Assembly: GCA_963735065.1 (NCBI GenBank)
Contig: CAVTJL010000007.1
Location: 1-64,000 of the forward strand
Direction: 5' to 3'
Source: CAVTJL01 sp963735065
Lineage (GTDB): Bacteria > Pseudomonadota > Alphaproteobacteria > Geminicoccales > Geminicoccaceae
Length of the DNA: 64,000 bases
Shown: positions 18,308-27,524 of the stretch, piece by piece
Position numbering within the stretch: the stretch's first letter is position 1
Layout of the letters: each line of letters begins with the position of its first letter
Notes under the pieces: model-generated
What the model saw: the letters and a program-made list of their open reading frames with translations, nothing else
Told to the model about the DNA's origin: nothing
Database searches by the model: none
Position numbers and translations under genes: made by a program

Positions 18308-20355
18308 GGACAACCTTCGGCGCGACAGTGGCCATCCTCGCCCTGACAACCCTGCTCGCCCCGCCAAGCGTCAGGCCTGCCAGGGCCGAGCTGTCGGCTC
18401 GCCTCACCACCAATCGGCTCGGCAACATCTTCGCGCCGGACGAGCCGATCCGCTTCGAGCTGGACGCCTCCGGCGGCCGCTGGAGCTGGGTCGTGCGCGA
18501 TTGGCAGGGCGCCGGACAGCAGGTCGGCGACGTACAGGTCGTCGGCGGGCGGGCCCTCATCGAGGCGCCCTCCTCCACGCCCGGCTATTTCGAGCTCGAG
18601 GTGCGGCCGGCGGCCTGCACCTCCTGCGCGCCGGCTCAGGCTGCCTATGCTGTCATGCCCCGACCCGGGGGGCTGTCTCGGACATTCGGCGCCATGACGC
18701 ACGTGGCGCACGGCTGGGATACCGGCTTCGTACCGCTCGTCGCTCGCGCCGGCATCGGCACCATTCGCGACGAGCAGTACTGGGCGGCCGTCGAGAAGCA
18801 GCCCGGCCGGTTCGTCTTCCCTCCGGCCTGGACGGGCTACATGGCCGACCTCGCGAGGACCGGGATCGAGCCGCTGCTCGAGATGACCTTCGCCAACAAG
18901 CTCTATGACAACGGCACGACGCCGACCTCGCCCGCCGCCAGGGCGGCCTACGGCCGCTACGGCGTCGCCCTGGCCGAGCGCTATCCGGGCCAAGTCAAGG
19001 CGCTGGAGGTCTGGAACGAGATCAATGGCAACTGGTGCGACGGCGCATGCCCGCGGGACAGGGCCAAGACCTACGTCGGCCTGCTCGACGCCGCCTGGAC
19101 GGCGCTCAAGGCGACGGCGCCTGGCATCACGGTCGTCGGCGGCGCCACGGCGGGCGTCCCTGTGCCGTTCTGGCGCGAGCTTGCCGATCGGGGGGTCTTT
19201 GAGCATCTCGACGTAGCGTCCGTTCACATCTATCGGCGGGATCCTGAGGGCTCCGGGGACGAGATCGCCGACCTTCGGGCCATCATGCGGGCGCACGGCG
19301 TCGATCGTCCGATCTGGGTGACCGAGACCGGGAACGGCGGAAAGAGTCCAGAGCAGCGCCGCGCTGCGGCTGCTTGGCTCGTCAAGCAGATGACCATCCT
19401 TCGCAGCGCTCAGGTCGCCCGCATCTACTGGTACCTGATGCGCGACTATCAGGGGTTCGATGGCCTGGGCCTGCTTCGAGCTCCCGACAGCCCGCTCGGA
19501 CGCTATGCGCCCAACCCGAGCTATGTCGCGTACGCGACGCTGATCCGGCTCCTCGACGGCGCAGACCCGGTACGCCGCGAGGCGCTCCCCGACCTGCGCA
19601 GCCGGGTCTATCTCTTCGACAAGGGGGGCAAGGAGGTCAGGGTGGCCTGGTCCTCGGGTGGCACCGCCACGCTGACGATCGCAACCGACCGAGCACTGAC
19701 CATGGTCGACCCCATGGGCAGGTCTCAGTCCTTGGTGCCGCGCCAGGGCCAGGTCATGGTCACGCTCGATTCTACCCCGTTCTTCCTGCTCGGCCCGGTC
19801 CGCGCGCTGCTTGGGCGACGCTCCGAGATCCTCCTCGCCGACTCGCGCTCGGACTTCAGCATGTCCGCGGAGGGACAGTCCTGGCGCTACGGCTACGCGG
19901 TGGTCCAGCCGGGCGGCAGATATGACCCGATCAAAGACTTTCATCCGCTGATGCCGCAAGAGAACGCCTGGGGTGCTTATTGGGGCGACCCGCGCTGGCG
20001 GTATCTGGCCGTCACCGCGGACAAGATGCACCCGGCGGTGGCCGGCAAGGATCAGGTTCTCGCTGTGCGCCGCTGGATTGCCCCCGAGAACGGCACCATA
20101 GGGATCTCGGGCGAGCTTGCCATCGCTCCGTCACGGGGGGACGGCACCCAGGCTATGATCCTCGTCGATGGGCAGCCGATTGCTTCTTGGTCGCTCCACC
20201 CCGGCACAAGCGAGCCTTACGCTACCACCGCCTCAGTGAAGGCGGGATCGTCCGTGGACCTGGTCGTGACGCCGGGGCCCGGGCTGGACACGGGCTGGGA
20301 CGCGACCACCTTCACTGCCACGATCGTGCGTCCGACCGTGGCAGCGGCCAAGTGA
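18304..20355 (+). CDS. Secreted clan GH-A glycoside hydrolase (PslG-like)
   Basis: A 683-residue protein with a Sec signal peptide (residues 1-28, ending RPARA). A beta-sandwich-like N-terminal part (30-120) precedes a TIM-barrel catalytic domain at about 130-440. The acid/base glutamate lies in LEVWNEING (about 237) and the nucleophile in WVTETGNG (about 340). A C-terminal beta-rich part of about 200 residues follows. Similar proteins, such as PslG (GH39), sit in exopolysaccharide operons and cut or edit the nascent polymer in the periplasm. It is translationally coupled to the preceding glycosyltransferase and followed 12 bases later by the polymerase gene, which supports a role in the same pathway. 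The family number is an inference. Confidence 0.82.
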   Translation: MRTTFGATVAILALTTLLAPPSVRPARAELSARLTTNRLGNIFAPDEPIRFELDASGGRWSWVVRDWQGAGQQVGDVQVVGGRALIEAPSSTPGYFELEVRPAACTSCAPAQAAYAVMPRPGGLSRTFGAMTHVAHGWDTGFVPLVARAGIGTIRDEQYWAAVEKQPGRFVFPPAWTGYMADLARTGIEPLLEMTFANKLYDNGTTPTSPAARAAYGRYGVALAERYPGQVKALEVWNEINGNWCDGACPRDRAKTYVGLLDAAWTALKATAPGITVVGGATAGVPVPFWRELADRGVFEHLDVASVHIYRRDPEGSGDEIADLRAIMRAHGVDRPIWVTETGNGGKSPEQRRAAAAWLVKQMTILRSAQVARIYWYLMRDYQGFDGLGLLRAPDSPLGRYAPNPSYVAYATLIRLLDGADPVRREALPDLRSRVYLFDKGGKEVRVAWSSGGTATLTIATDRALTMVDPMGRSQSLVPRQGQVMVTLDSTPFFLLGPVRALLGRRSEILLADSRSDFSMSAEGQSWRYGYAVVQPGGRYDPIKDFHPLMPQENAWGAYWGDPRWRYLAVTADKMHPAVAGKDQVLAVRRWIAPENGTIGISGELAIAPSRGDGTQAMILVDGQPIASWSLHPGTSEPYATTASVKAGSSVDLVVTPGPGLDTGWDATTFTATIVRPTVAAAK

Positions 20356-20367
20356 GCGGCGTCGGCC

Positions 20368-21900
20368 ATGACCAGCACCGCATTCCTCGCTCTACCGCTT
20401 GGCATCCTCGTGCTGTGGCTGCCGCGTGTGTGGAGCCTGCCGGCAATCCTCGTCGCCACCGCCCTGTTCGCCGACGCCGCCATCGCCAATCCCGGCGGCC
20501 GCCCGATCGCCGTCGGGTGGTTCATGGCAGTTCTCCTCACCGGCCGCATATTCTGCTCGATCCTCCTCGGCCAGAGCAACTTGCGCGTGGATATATTGCG
20601 GCGCCTTCTGCCGCTTGCCATCTTCATCCTTGTCTGCGTGACCAGTCTCCTTCTGGCGCTCGGCTTCTTCCAAGGGCGCATCGTGGTCCTGCCCGGCAGC
20701 GCCGAGCTGAACCCCCTCTTCGCGCAGCCCTATCACCTGACCTCGGAAAATCTGAACCAGCTCGTCTATCTCGTATTGATCTTCGCCTTGGTCTATGCGG
20801 TGACGCATATCACCTCCGAGACACCTGACGAGGAGTTGACGCTCTGGGTCGACCGGGCGATGCGTTGGAGCGCCGGAGGCGCCGCTGTCATCGTCGTCTG
20901 GCAACTCGGATGGGCCGTTTCCGGCGTCTGGTACCCCAGCGAGTTCTTCCATTCGAGCGTCCATGCGCTGGCCTGGGACCAGGGCATTGCCGATGTGCCG
21001 CGACCGAGCGGGCCGTTCCCCGAGCCATCGGTGCTCGGCTATTTCTACACCATGTATCTCTTTTACTTCTGGCAACGTTGGCGACGAACGGGCCGTCTCA
21101 GTGACTGCCTCTATTACCTCATGTGCGTGGTGATGTTGGTTCTCTCCACCTCCACCACCGCCTATCTGCTGGTCGGTCTGTTCGTGATCCTGGCAGTCGT
21201 CGACTGGATCGCCGCCCGGTTCCGCGGCTCGGCTCTCGTACGGCCGGTCCGGTCGGGGCCGTTCCTGATCCGCTCCACTCATGTCATCGTGGCGCTCTGC
21301 GTCCTCGGCAGCGCCCTCGGTGGCTTCGTGCTTGCCCAGCGCTATGAGCGGACCGTGCTGGCGGTCGTGGCGGATCAGATCGCCAACAAGGGCACGTCGC
21401 AATCCTATGCCGTGCGGTCCAATGCCGATGCGATGGGCCTACGCGTCTTTATCGATACCTACGGTCTCGGTGCCGGCCTCGGCAGCCATCGGTCCAGCAG
21501 CGGCCTCCTGACCCTGCTTGCAGGCTCCGGCCTTGTGGGCGCTCTGGCGTTCGCTTGGCTCATGGCTGGCGTTCTCCGGGACCCGCTTCGAGAGGTCGAG
21601 GAGGCGGAGACATGCAAAGCTCTGCGCTGGGCCGTTCTGGGTCTCCTCGGCTGTCACCTCCTCACGGTACCCGAGTTCCAGTCCATCCCTCTCTGGACGT
21701 GCGTGTCGCTACTGATGGGCATGGAGCTGGCCGTCAGTCGGGCTGTGGTGGCGCGGCCCCGTCAGGCCGCCCCGTTGGACCTCGCTTCCAAGAATTCGAT
21801 GATTCTGGCCTCTGTCGCTCATAAGAACAGACTTGGGAGAAGCGGAGATGTCCTCCACAGGCGCGCTGCCGGATCCGCCAATCCGGGCCACCGGCCTTAG
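20368..21900 (+). CDS. Wzy/WaaL-type polysaccharide polymerase or O-antigen ligase
   Basis: A 510-residue polytopic membrane protein with about ten hydrophobic segments and one large periplasmic loop. The C-terminal part has the family-typical pattern LGAGLGSHRSSSGLLTLLAGSGLVG near residue 370 (arginine plus glycine-rich turn, then a membrane span). It should polymerise lipid-linked repeat units delivered by Wzx. The last 53 bases overlap the following glycosyltransferase gene. Polymerase and ligase cannot be told apart by sequence alone; the neighbourhood favours polymerase. Confidence 0.82.
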   Translation: MTSTAFLALPLGILVLWLPRVWSLPAILVATALFADAAIANPGGRPIAVGWFMAVLLTGRIFCSILLGQSNLRVDILRRLLPLAIFILVCVTSLLLALGFFQGRIVVLPGSAELNPLFAQPYHLTSENLNQLVYLVLIFALVYAVTHITSETPDEELTLWVDRAMRWSAGGAAVIVVWQLGWAVSGVWYPSEFFHSSVHALAWDQGIADVPRPSGPFPEPSVLGYFYTMYLFYFWQRWRRTGRLSDCLYYLMCVVMLVLSTSTTAYLLVGLFVILAVVDWIAARFRGSALVRPVRSGPFLIRSTHVIVALCVLGSALGGFVLAQRYERTVLAVVADQIANKGTSQSYAVRSNADAMGLRVFIDTYGLGAGLGSHRSSSGLLTLLAGSGLVGALAFAWLMAGVLRDPLREVEEAETCKALRWAVLGLLGCHLLTVPEFQSIPLWTCVSLLMGMELAVSRAVVARPRQAAPLDLASKNSMILASVAHKNRLGRSGDVLHRRAAGSANPGHRP

Positions 21901-23026
21901 TGTCGGCTTCTGCTGCGGTTGGGATCCGCGCAATCCCAACGCTTGGTCGGGCTATGCCTACTCCATGCGCAAGGCGCTTCGGGAGCATGGCTGCTCCGTG
22001 GTCGACATCTCGCCTCTGGAGCCTGAGCCGGACACAGCAGATTGGGCACGAAAGGTCCTGGCCCGAGGCTCAGGCCGCTTCTATCACTGGGACCGCGAGC
22101 CCGCTCATCTTGACCGTATGGCAGCCATCATCGACCGGCGCTGCCGCGAGGAACGGCCGGACATTCTCTTTGCCCCGTCCTCGGTGCCGCTGACCCGCGT
22201 CAAGACGCCGATCCCGAGGGCGTTCGCGGCCGATCAGGTGTTTCCGAGCCTGCTCGAGGGGTATGTGCGCCCACCTGCCGAGCGCTATGCCATGCTTGGC
22301 CTTGAGCAAGAGCGGGAGGCGCTGGCCACGGCGAGCTTCGCCTCGTTCCCCTCGGCCTGGGCGGTTGATCGAGCCGTCACCGACTGCGGTGCCTCGCCGG
22401 ACCGCATGCTCTTGATGCCCTGGGGTGCCAACCTCGCGGCCGAGCCCTCGGAGGACGAGGTGCAGCAGCTCCTCGAGGCGCGGCGCCAGCGACGACCCTG
22501 CTCGCTCGTCTTCATCGGGGGCGACTGGCGGCGCAAGGGCGGCGATATCGTGGTGTCGACGGTGCGCGAGCTCGAGCGCCGCGGCACGCCCTGCGTCCTC
22601 ACCGTCATCGGTACGGATCCGCCCGGTCCCCTGCCTCGGGGAACGCGAGTGATCGCACGGCTGGACAAGACCCGGCCAGAGGAAGAGCAGCTCTTTGCCT
22701 CGGTCATGGGCAAGGCACATTTCCTCTTCGTGCCGTCCCGCGCCGAGGCCTATGGCCAAGTGTTCTGTGAGGCCGCGGCCTACGGCCTGCCTGTTGTCTC
22801 GACCCGAGTGGGCGGCATCCCCTCGATTGTCGTCGACGGCGAGACCGGCTTCCTTCTGCCGCCCGGCAGCGGTCCGGGCGCTTTCGCCGACACGATCGAG
22901 CGTGCCCTGACCAATCCCGATGACTGCGCCCGGATCGGCCTCGCGGCACGAGCGCGCTACCGCGACATCCTCAACTGGCGGGCGTTCGGCGCATGCCTAG
23001 CCGCAGCTCTGGAGGCAGCAGCATGA
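21848..23026 (+). CDS. Glycosyltransferase family 4
   Basis: A 392-residue GT-B glycosyltransferase. I chose the ATG at 21848, which has a GGAGAAGCGGAG purine run before it; a TTG at 21833 is also in frame. The N-terminal domain has NPNAWSGYAYSMRKALREHG near residue 27. The donor domain has LVFIGGDWRRKGGDIVVSTV near 215 and FVPSRAEAYGQVFCEAAAYG near 290 as the E-x7-E region, followed by LPVVSTRVGGIP. Its 5' end lies within the 3' end of the polymerase gene. Its stop overlaps the next start (ATGA). Confidence 0.88.
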   Translation: MSSTGALPDPPIRATGLSVGFCCGWDPRNPNAWSGYAYSMRKALREHGCSVVDISPLEPEPDTADWARKVLARGSGRFYHWDREPAHLDRMAAIIDRRCREERPDILFAPSSVPLTRVKTPIPRAFAADQVFPSLLEGYVRPPAERYAMLGLEQEREALATASFASFPSAWAVDRAVTDCGASPDRMLLMPWGANLAAEPSEDEVQQLLEARRQRRPCSLVFIGGDWRRKGGDIVVSTVRELERRGTPCVLTVIGTDPPGPLPRGTRVIARLDKTRPEEEQLFASVMGKAHFLFVPSRAEAYGQVFCEAAAYGLPVVSTRVGGIPSIVVDGETGFLLPPGSGPGAFADTIERALTNPDDCARIGLAARARYRDILNWRAFGACLAAALEAAA

Positions 23027-24156
23027 CGATCGGGTCGAGCGACAGATCCGAGTATGAGACGGACGGCCATCCGGAGGCCGATGATGCCCGCGAGCCGGAT
23101 CGTCCACCGAAGAGGATTGCGGTCCGCTCCAGCCCACAGCTCGAGGCGCCCGTCGCGTTCGTCGTCTTCAACCGTCCGCAGCACGCGCGGGCGGTCTTCG
23201 AGGCGATCGCCGCCGTGCGCCCGCGCCACCTCTTCGTGATCGCAGACGGTCCGCGTGCTGACCGCCCCGAGGACATCCAGCGATGTGCGGAGACCCGCGC
23301 CCTCCTGGAGCGGATCGATTGGGCCTGCGACCTTCGCATGGACCTGTCGCCTGTCAACCTCGGCGGGGCTCGGCGGATCGCAAGCGGCCTCGACTGGGTG
23401 TTCGATCAGGTCGACCGCGCGATCATCCTCGAGGACGACTGCGTGCCGCACCCGTCCTTCTTCCCCTTCTGCCAGGAGCTGCTGGAGCGCTACGTTGACG
23501 ACGCGCGCATACGCACCATCTCCGGCAGCAACTATCTGATGGGCAAGGCCCGCACCGGTTGGAGCTACTACTTCTCCGACTTCCACGCCCTCCACGGCTG
23601 GGCGACCTGGCGCCGGAGCTGGCGAGGGGTCGACCTGACCATGCGGCTCTGGCCCGAGATCCGCGACAATGGCTGGCTCATCGACATCTGCGGCAACAGA
23701 CGGATGGCCGAGTTCTGGGCCGCGCGCTTCGACATGATCCATCGCACCGGCCGCGGCAACTGGGACTATCCCTACATCCTGAGCTGCCTGATGGATCGTG
23801 CCATGGCGGTGACCCCGACGGCCAACCTGATCCGGAACACGGGCTTCGGCGCCGATGCCACCCATACCCGCTTCGTCGCAGCGTTCTGCAGGCAGGATGT
23901 GGAGGCGATGCGATTCCCTCTCGTCCACCCGCCCTTCGTCGTCCGCGATGCGCTGGCCGACGCCGAGGCGGCACGCCGCCGCCTTCTGCCGGAAGGCGGC
24001 TCATGGCTGAGACGTGCCGGTCGCCCGCTCTATCATCTCCTGACCGGCCGGCGCTCGCCGCGGATCAGGCTCCGCCGCGCCAAGCTCCTGGAGCGCTCTA
24101 GCCTCGTCCTCACGGGTGCGCTTGTGTCGCTGCTCTCCCTGTCACCCGCAGGCTAG
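23023..24156 (+). CDS. Glycosyltransferase-like protein, family 2 / HlpA-like
   Basis: A 377-residue GT-A-fold protein. After a polar N-terminus (residues 1-38), VAFVVFNRPQHARAVFEAIA begins the nucleotide-binding domain. The acidic metal-binding site is ILEDDCVPHPSFF near 130, and GWATWRRSW near 183 is typical of the group annotated as hemolytic protein HlpA-like glycosyltransferases. The ATG at 23023 overlaps the previous stop. The C-terminal 50 residues are arginine-rich and end in a hydrophobic stretch. It is the last gene of this operon. Confidence 0.78.
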   Translation: MTIGSSDRSEYETDGHPEADDAREPDRPPKRIAVRSSPQLEAPVAFVVFNRPQHARAVFEAIAAVRPRHLFVIADGPRADRPEDIQRCAETRALLERIDWACDLRMDLSPVNLGGARRIASGLDWVFDQVDRAIILEDDCVPHPSFFPFCQELLERYVDDARIRTISGSNYLMGKARTGWSYYFSDFHALHGWATWRRSWRGVDLTMRLWPEIRDNGWLIDICGNRRMAEFWAARFDMIHRTGRGNWDYPYILSCLMDRAMAVTPTANLIRNTGFGADATHTRFVAAFCRQDVEAMRFPLVHPPFVVRDALADAEAARRRLLPEGGSWLRRAGRPLYHLLTGRRSPRIRLRRAKLLERSSLVLTGALVSLLSLSPAG

Positions 24157-24245
24157 CAGGCGAGATCCGGGCGCGCCGGCCCCGCATCAGGATCCTGCTC
24201 CGTGACGACAGCGGCTTCGCCCGCGAGGCGCTGATGCGGATCGGC

Positions 24246-25349
24246 TCATCGAGGGGGGCCGATCTCGAGCCCTGCCCCTGCCGGGGCCTGGCGGCTGCGG
24301 CTGAGGCGCACTGCCCGCTCGAGCAGCCTGGGACTTGCGAGATAGAGAAGATCCTTGGCGAGATCTTTCACGTTGTTGCGCACGGTGAGCCAGCGCAGCG
24401 CCATGAGGTAGTAGCGCCACCGCTCCCGCTGAGGCTGGACCGCGCGCCGGATCATCGGAAAGTAGCCGAGAAAGAAGATCCACCAATGCAGGTCGTGCCA
24501 CCAGCGCGGCAGCTTCGTCCGATCCTGCCAGGCGAGCACATTCCGGCGCCCGGCGCCGTCCACGTTGCTCTCGAACACCGCGGCGGTGTAACGCCGCGGG
24601 TGGATGCGGTTACGGAAGAGCGGCTCTCGCACGAGAGCGCAGCGGCCATGCAGCGCCAGCTCGGTGAGGAGTGCGAGGTCGGCCGCGGCGCTCCCCTGCA
24701 TCAGCATCGTCCGACGCAGCGTCTCGGCGCGAACGAGGCCGAAGATCTCCGCGCAGGAGCCACGGCAGAGCACACGCCCGCGGAAGCGCTCGAGCCGGTC
24801 GTTTGAGGCAGCCTCCGCAGGAACCGGCTCACAGACCCGAATCGGGAGGCCCCGGTCGTCGATCTCCTCGACTGCCGCCATGGCGAGCACGGCCGAAGCA
24901 TCGGTGTCGAGAGCGTCCACGCAGCGCTCAAGGAAGGTCGGATAGAGCTCGTCGTCATGCGCCGCCCACTTGAAGTAAGGGCTGTCCGCAAGCTCGAAGA
25001 CGCGATTGTAGTTGGGCTGGGCACCGATGTTCACGGAATTGCGGCGATAGACGATGCGCGGATCGAGGCGGGCGAGGCCCCGCACGATTTCCTCCGTGGC
25101 GTCAGTGGAGGCGTTGTCGAGAACGATCAGCCGAAAGTCACGATAGGTCTGTTGAAGGATCGAGGAGATCGCCTGCTCGATATGGCGTCCGCCATTGTAG
25201 ACCGGCATGCCGATCGTGACCCGGCAATCGCTTGGAGACAGCGGCCCGGCCGTCCCATCTTGGCCCTCTGGCAGGTCTGCATTGCTGCCGCATGCTAAGA
25301 TCGGGTCAGACCTCGCTCCCATCGCATTCCCCAGCGGCACGCTCTCCAT
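24246..25349 (-). CDS. Glycosyltransferase family 2
   Basis: A 367-residue GT-A glycosyltransferase. About 42 unconserved residues precede VTIGMPVYNGGRHIEQAISS. LIVLDNASTDATEEIV follows near 75, then NIGAQPNYNRVFELA and the metal-binding AAHDDELYPTFLERCV near 130. It is convergent with the preceding operon and marks the right end of the polysaccharide locus. An internal start would give a more usual length. Confidence 0.87.
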   Translation of the reverse strand: MESVPLGNAMGARSDPILACGSNADLPEGQDGTAGPLSPSDCRVTIGMPVYNGGRHIEQAISSILQQTYRDFRLIVLDNASTDATEEIVRGLARLDPRIVYRRNSVNIGAQPNYNRVFELADSPYFKWAAHDDELYPTFLERCVDALDTDASAVLAMAAVEEIDDRGLPIRVCEPVPAEAASNDRLERFRGRVLCRGSCAEIFGLVRAETLRRTMLMQGSAAADLALLTELALHGRCALVREPLFRNRIHPRRYTAAVFESNVDGAGRRNVLAWQDRTKLPRWWHDLHWWIFFLGYFPMIRRAVQPQRERWRYYLMALRWLTVRNNVKDLAKDLLYLASPRLLERAVRLSRSRQAPAGAGLEIGPPR

Positions 25350-26213
25350 AGCACGCCTGATCTCAATCCCGCTTCCACGCCTGTCCCTGCACGATCAGTT
25401 CTTGAACGGCAGGTTGCCAGCTATCTCAGGATGAGCGGGTAAAGTATCGTATCAAGCCACCATATGCAGCAGACAAATGAGTAGACCTATCACATTTCGT
25501 ACGACATCCAACTGCCCGACCTTACGCGACAAGGTCGAGCGGCGGATACGCTGGTCGGGATGCCGCGGCAGGCTGGTTGGCGATCTCGAACGTGGTGCGC
25601 TACGTGGCGGCAGCGTCCACAGGGCCGAGGACTGGCAGGCCGTGTTCGGCCCGGTCATAGCCCGCTATCGGGGCAAGGTCTCGCGCCTCTGCTCCCGCGC
25701 CGATGCGGCCTTCGCCATGCCGAGGCCTACGCGTACCTGCAGGACAAGCGCATCATCAACTATGCGATCCAGATCCCTGCCGACCGGGTCGTGCGGGAGC
25801 GGAGCCGTCATCTGCCGAAGCGCCCGGTCGGCCGCCCGCCGAACAATCTCGGCCGGTCTCACGCCAGCCTCCGCTATCAGGCTGGAAGCTGGGCCAAGCC
25901 ACAGCGGCTGATCGCCCACCTACGGCCGCGTTCGCCGCCACTCCCGCCATGACCACCGCGGGGAACCATCGACGGCAACCCAACGGGCGAGATGCGTCCA
26001 TGATCAACAGAGAGCCGCCCGACGCTGCGGCAGGCTGGGCCGAATGCCTCATCACACGGATCTGAGCCGTTTCCGGTGCAGGTTCGGATCCCTCAGCACC
26101 TTGCCAGATCCAACACAGTGGCGCAAAGTAACGATGCAACAATAAGCCTTTGAAGCCGACCATCCGGAGGACCCCGGCCAAGGCGGCGCGGACGACGAGG
26201 GGAGCTGGGGCTT
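25350..26213. other. Intergenic region with transposase remains
   Basis: Apart from the decayed IS1380-type fragment listed separately, no gene is visible. The region separates the polysaccharide locus from sqdB and is probably the scar of an insertion. I could not find clear terminal inverted repeats. Confidence 0.5.
25540..25925 (+). pseudogene. IS1380-family transposase fragment, frameshifted
   Basis: Translation in two adjacent frames gives a continuous match to the middle of IS1380-type DDE transposases. The first frame reads VHRAEDWQAVFGPV, ARYRGKV and CSRADAAFA. After a frameshift near 25720 the second frame reads AYAYLQDKRIINYAIQIPAD, then LPKRPVGRPP and RYQAGSW. The N-terminal third and the C-terminal part are missing. 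Only about 130 of roughly 440 residues remain, so the element is dead. Family assignment rests on remembered family motifs. Confidence 0.75.
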
Positions 26214-27398
26214 ATGCGGATCGTGGTGCTGGGCGGGGATGGTTTTTGTGGCTGGCCGACGGCGCTGCATCTGTCGCAGCGCGGTCACGAGGTGACGATC
26301 GTCGACAATCTGTCGCGGCGCAACATCGACAATGAGCTCGAGGTCGACAGCCTGACGCCGATCCGGCCGATGGGCGAGCGGCTGGCGGCCTGGCGGGAGG
26401 TCTCGGGCAAGGAGCTGGCCTTCCACCGCTTCGACGTCGCCCACAACTACCACCGGCTGCTGACCCTGCTGAAGGAGGTCCAGCCCGAAGCGGTGGTGCA
26501 CTTCGCCGAGCAGCGCGCCGCGCCCTACTCGATGAAGTCCTCCTTCCACAAGCGCTACACGGTCGACAACAACATCAACGCCACCCACAACCTGCTGGCG
26601 GCGATCGTCGAGAGCGGCCTCGATGCGCACCTCGTCCATCTGGGGACGATGGGGGTCTATGGCTACGGCACCGCCGGCCTCAAGATCCCGGAGGGCTATC
26701 TGCAGGTCAAGATCGACACCGACGAGGGCCGCACGCTCGAGCAGGAGATCCTCTACCCGGCCAATCCCGGCAGCGTCTACCACATGACCAAGACGCTCGA
26801 TCAGCTTCTCTTCGCCTACTACAACAAGAACGACAAGGTGAAGGTGACCGACCTGCATCAGGGCATCGTGTGGGGCACGCAGACCGAGGAGACACGGCAG
26901 GACGAGCGGCTGATCAACCGCTTCGACTATGACGGCGACTACGGCACCGTCCTCAACCGCTTCCTGATGCAGGCGGCGGTGGGCTATCCCATGACGGTGC
27001 ACGGCACGGGCGGCCAGACCCGGGCCTTCATCAACATCCAAGACACGGTGCGCTGCATCGAGCTTGCGGTGACGAACCCGCCGCAGTCGGGCTCGCGCGT
27101 CAACATCCTGAACCAGATGACCGAGACCTACCGGGTCCGCGACCTCGCCAAGATGGTGGCCGAGCTCACCGGTGCCGCCATCGACTATGTCGACAACCCC
27201 CGGAACGAGGCGGACGAGAACGACCTCTTCGTCGAGAACCGCCGCCTCCTCAATCTCGGCCTCGACCCCATCACCCTCTCGGAAGGCCTCCTCAAGGAGG
27301 TCACCGAGATCGCCCAGAAATATGCGCATCGCTGCGACCGTACCAAGATCCCCTGCAAAAGCCTGTGGCGGCCGACCGCGACCAAGCGTGGCGCTTGA
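26214..27398 (+). CDS. sqdB: UDP-sulfoquinovose synthase
   Basis: A 394-residue extended SDR that makes UDP-sulfoquinovose from UDP-glucose and sulfite. It shows GGDGFCGWPTALHLS at residue 7 and VDNLSRRNIDNELEVDSLTP (diagnostic of SQD1/SqdB). HFAEQRAAPYSMKS near 100, HLGTMGVYG near 142 and VYHMTK near 187 (YxxxK) follow. The product normally feeds sulfolipid (SQDG) synthesis at the membrane. No sqdD, sqdC or sqdX glycosyltransferase follows, but several unassigned glycosyltransferases lie upstream. The ATG at 26214 is preceded by GAGGGGAG. It stands alone between two transposase remnants. Confidence 0.93.
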   Translation: MRIVVLGGDGFCGWPTALHLSQRGHEVTIVDNLSRRNIDNELEVDSLTPIRPMGERLAAWREVSGKELAFHRFDVAHNYHRLLTLLKEVQPEAVVHFAEQRAAPYSMKSSFHKRYTVDNNINATHNLLAAIVESGLDAHLVHLGTMGVYGYGTAGLKIPEGYLQVKIDTDEGRTLEQEILYPANPGSVYHMTKTLDQLLFAYYNKNDKVKVTDLHQGIVWGTQTEETRQDERLINRFDYDGDYGTVLNRFLMQAAVGYPMTVHGTGGQTRAFINIQDTVRCIELAVTNPPQSGSRVNILNQMTETYRVRDLAKMVAELTGAAIDYVDNPRNEADENDLFVENRRLLNLGLDPITLSEGLLKEVTEIAQKYAHRCDRTKIPCKSLWRPTATKRGA

Positions 27399-27524
27399 GC
27401 CAAAGGCGCGGCGGAGCATGCCCCTTGCCGATGGCGGCAGCGCCCCGGCGAGCGGCAGAGGGCATGAGGACCCATTACTACAGTCGGGTTTTTTTGTGCT
27501 GGTTCTGCGTCATGGAGGAGAGAG

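Noticed and set aside
18223..20031. Minus-strand open frame of about 600 codons
   Set aside because: It is antisense to the secreted glycoside hydrolase, with no recognisable domain or start signal.
26052..27419. Minus-strand open frame of 455 codons
   Set aside because: It is antisense to sqdB. Its Val/Asp/Glu-rich sequence is typical of a GC-rich shadow.
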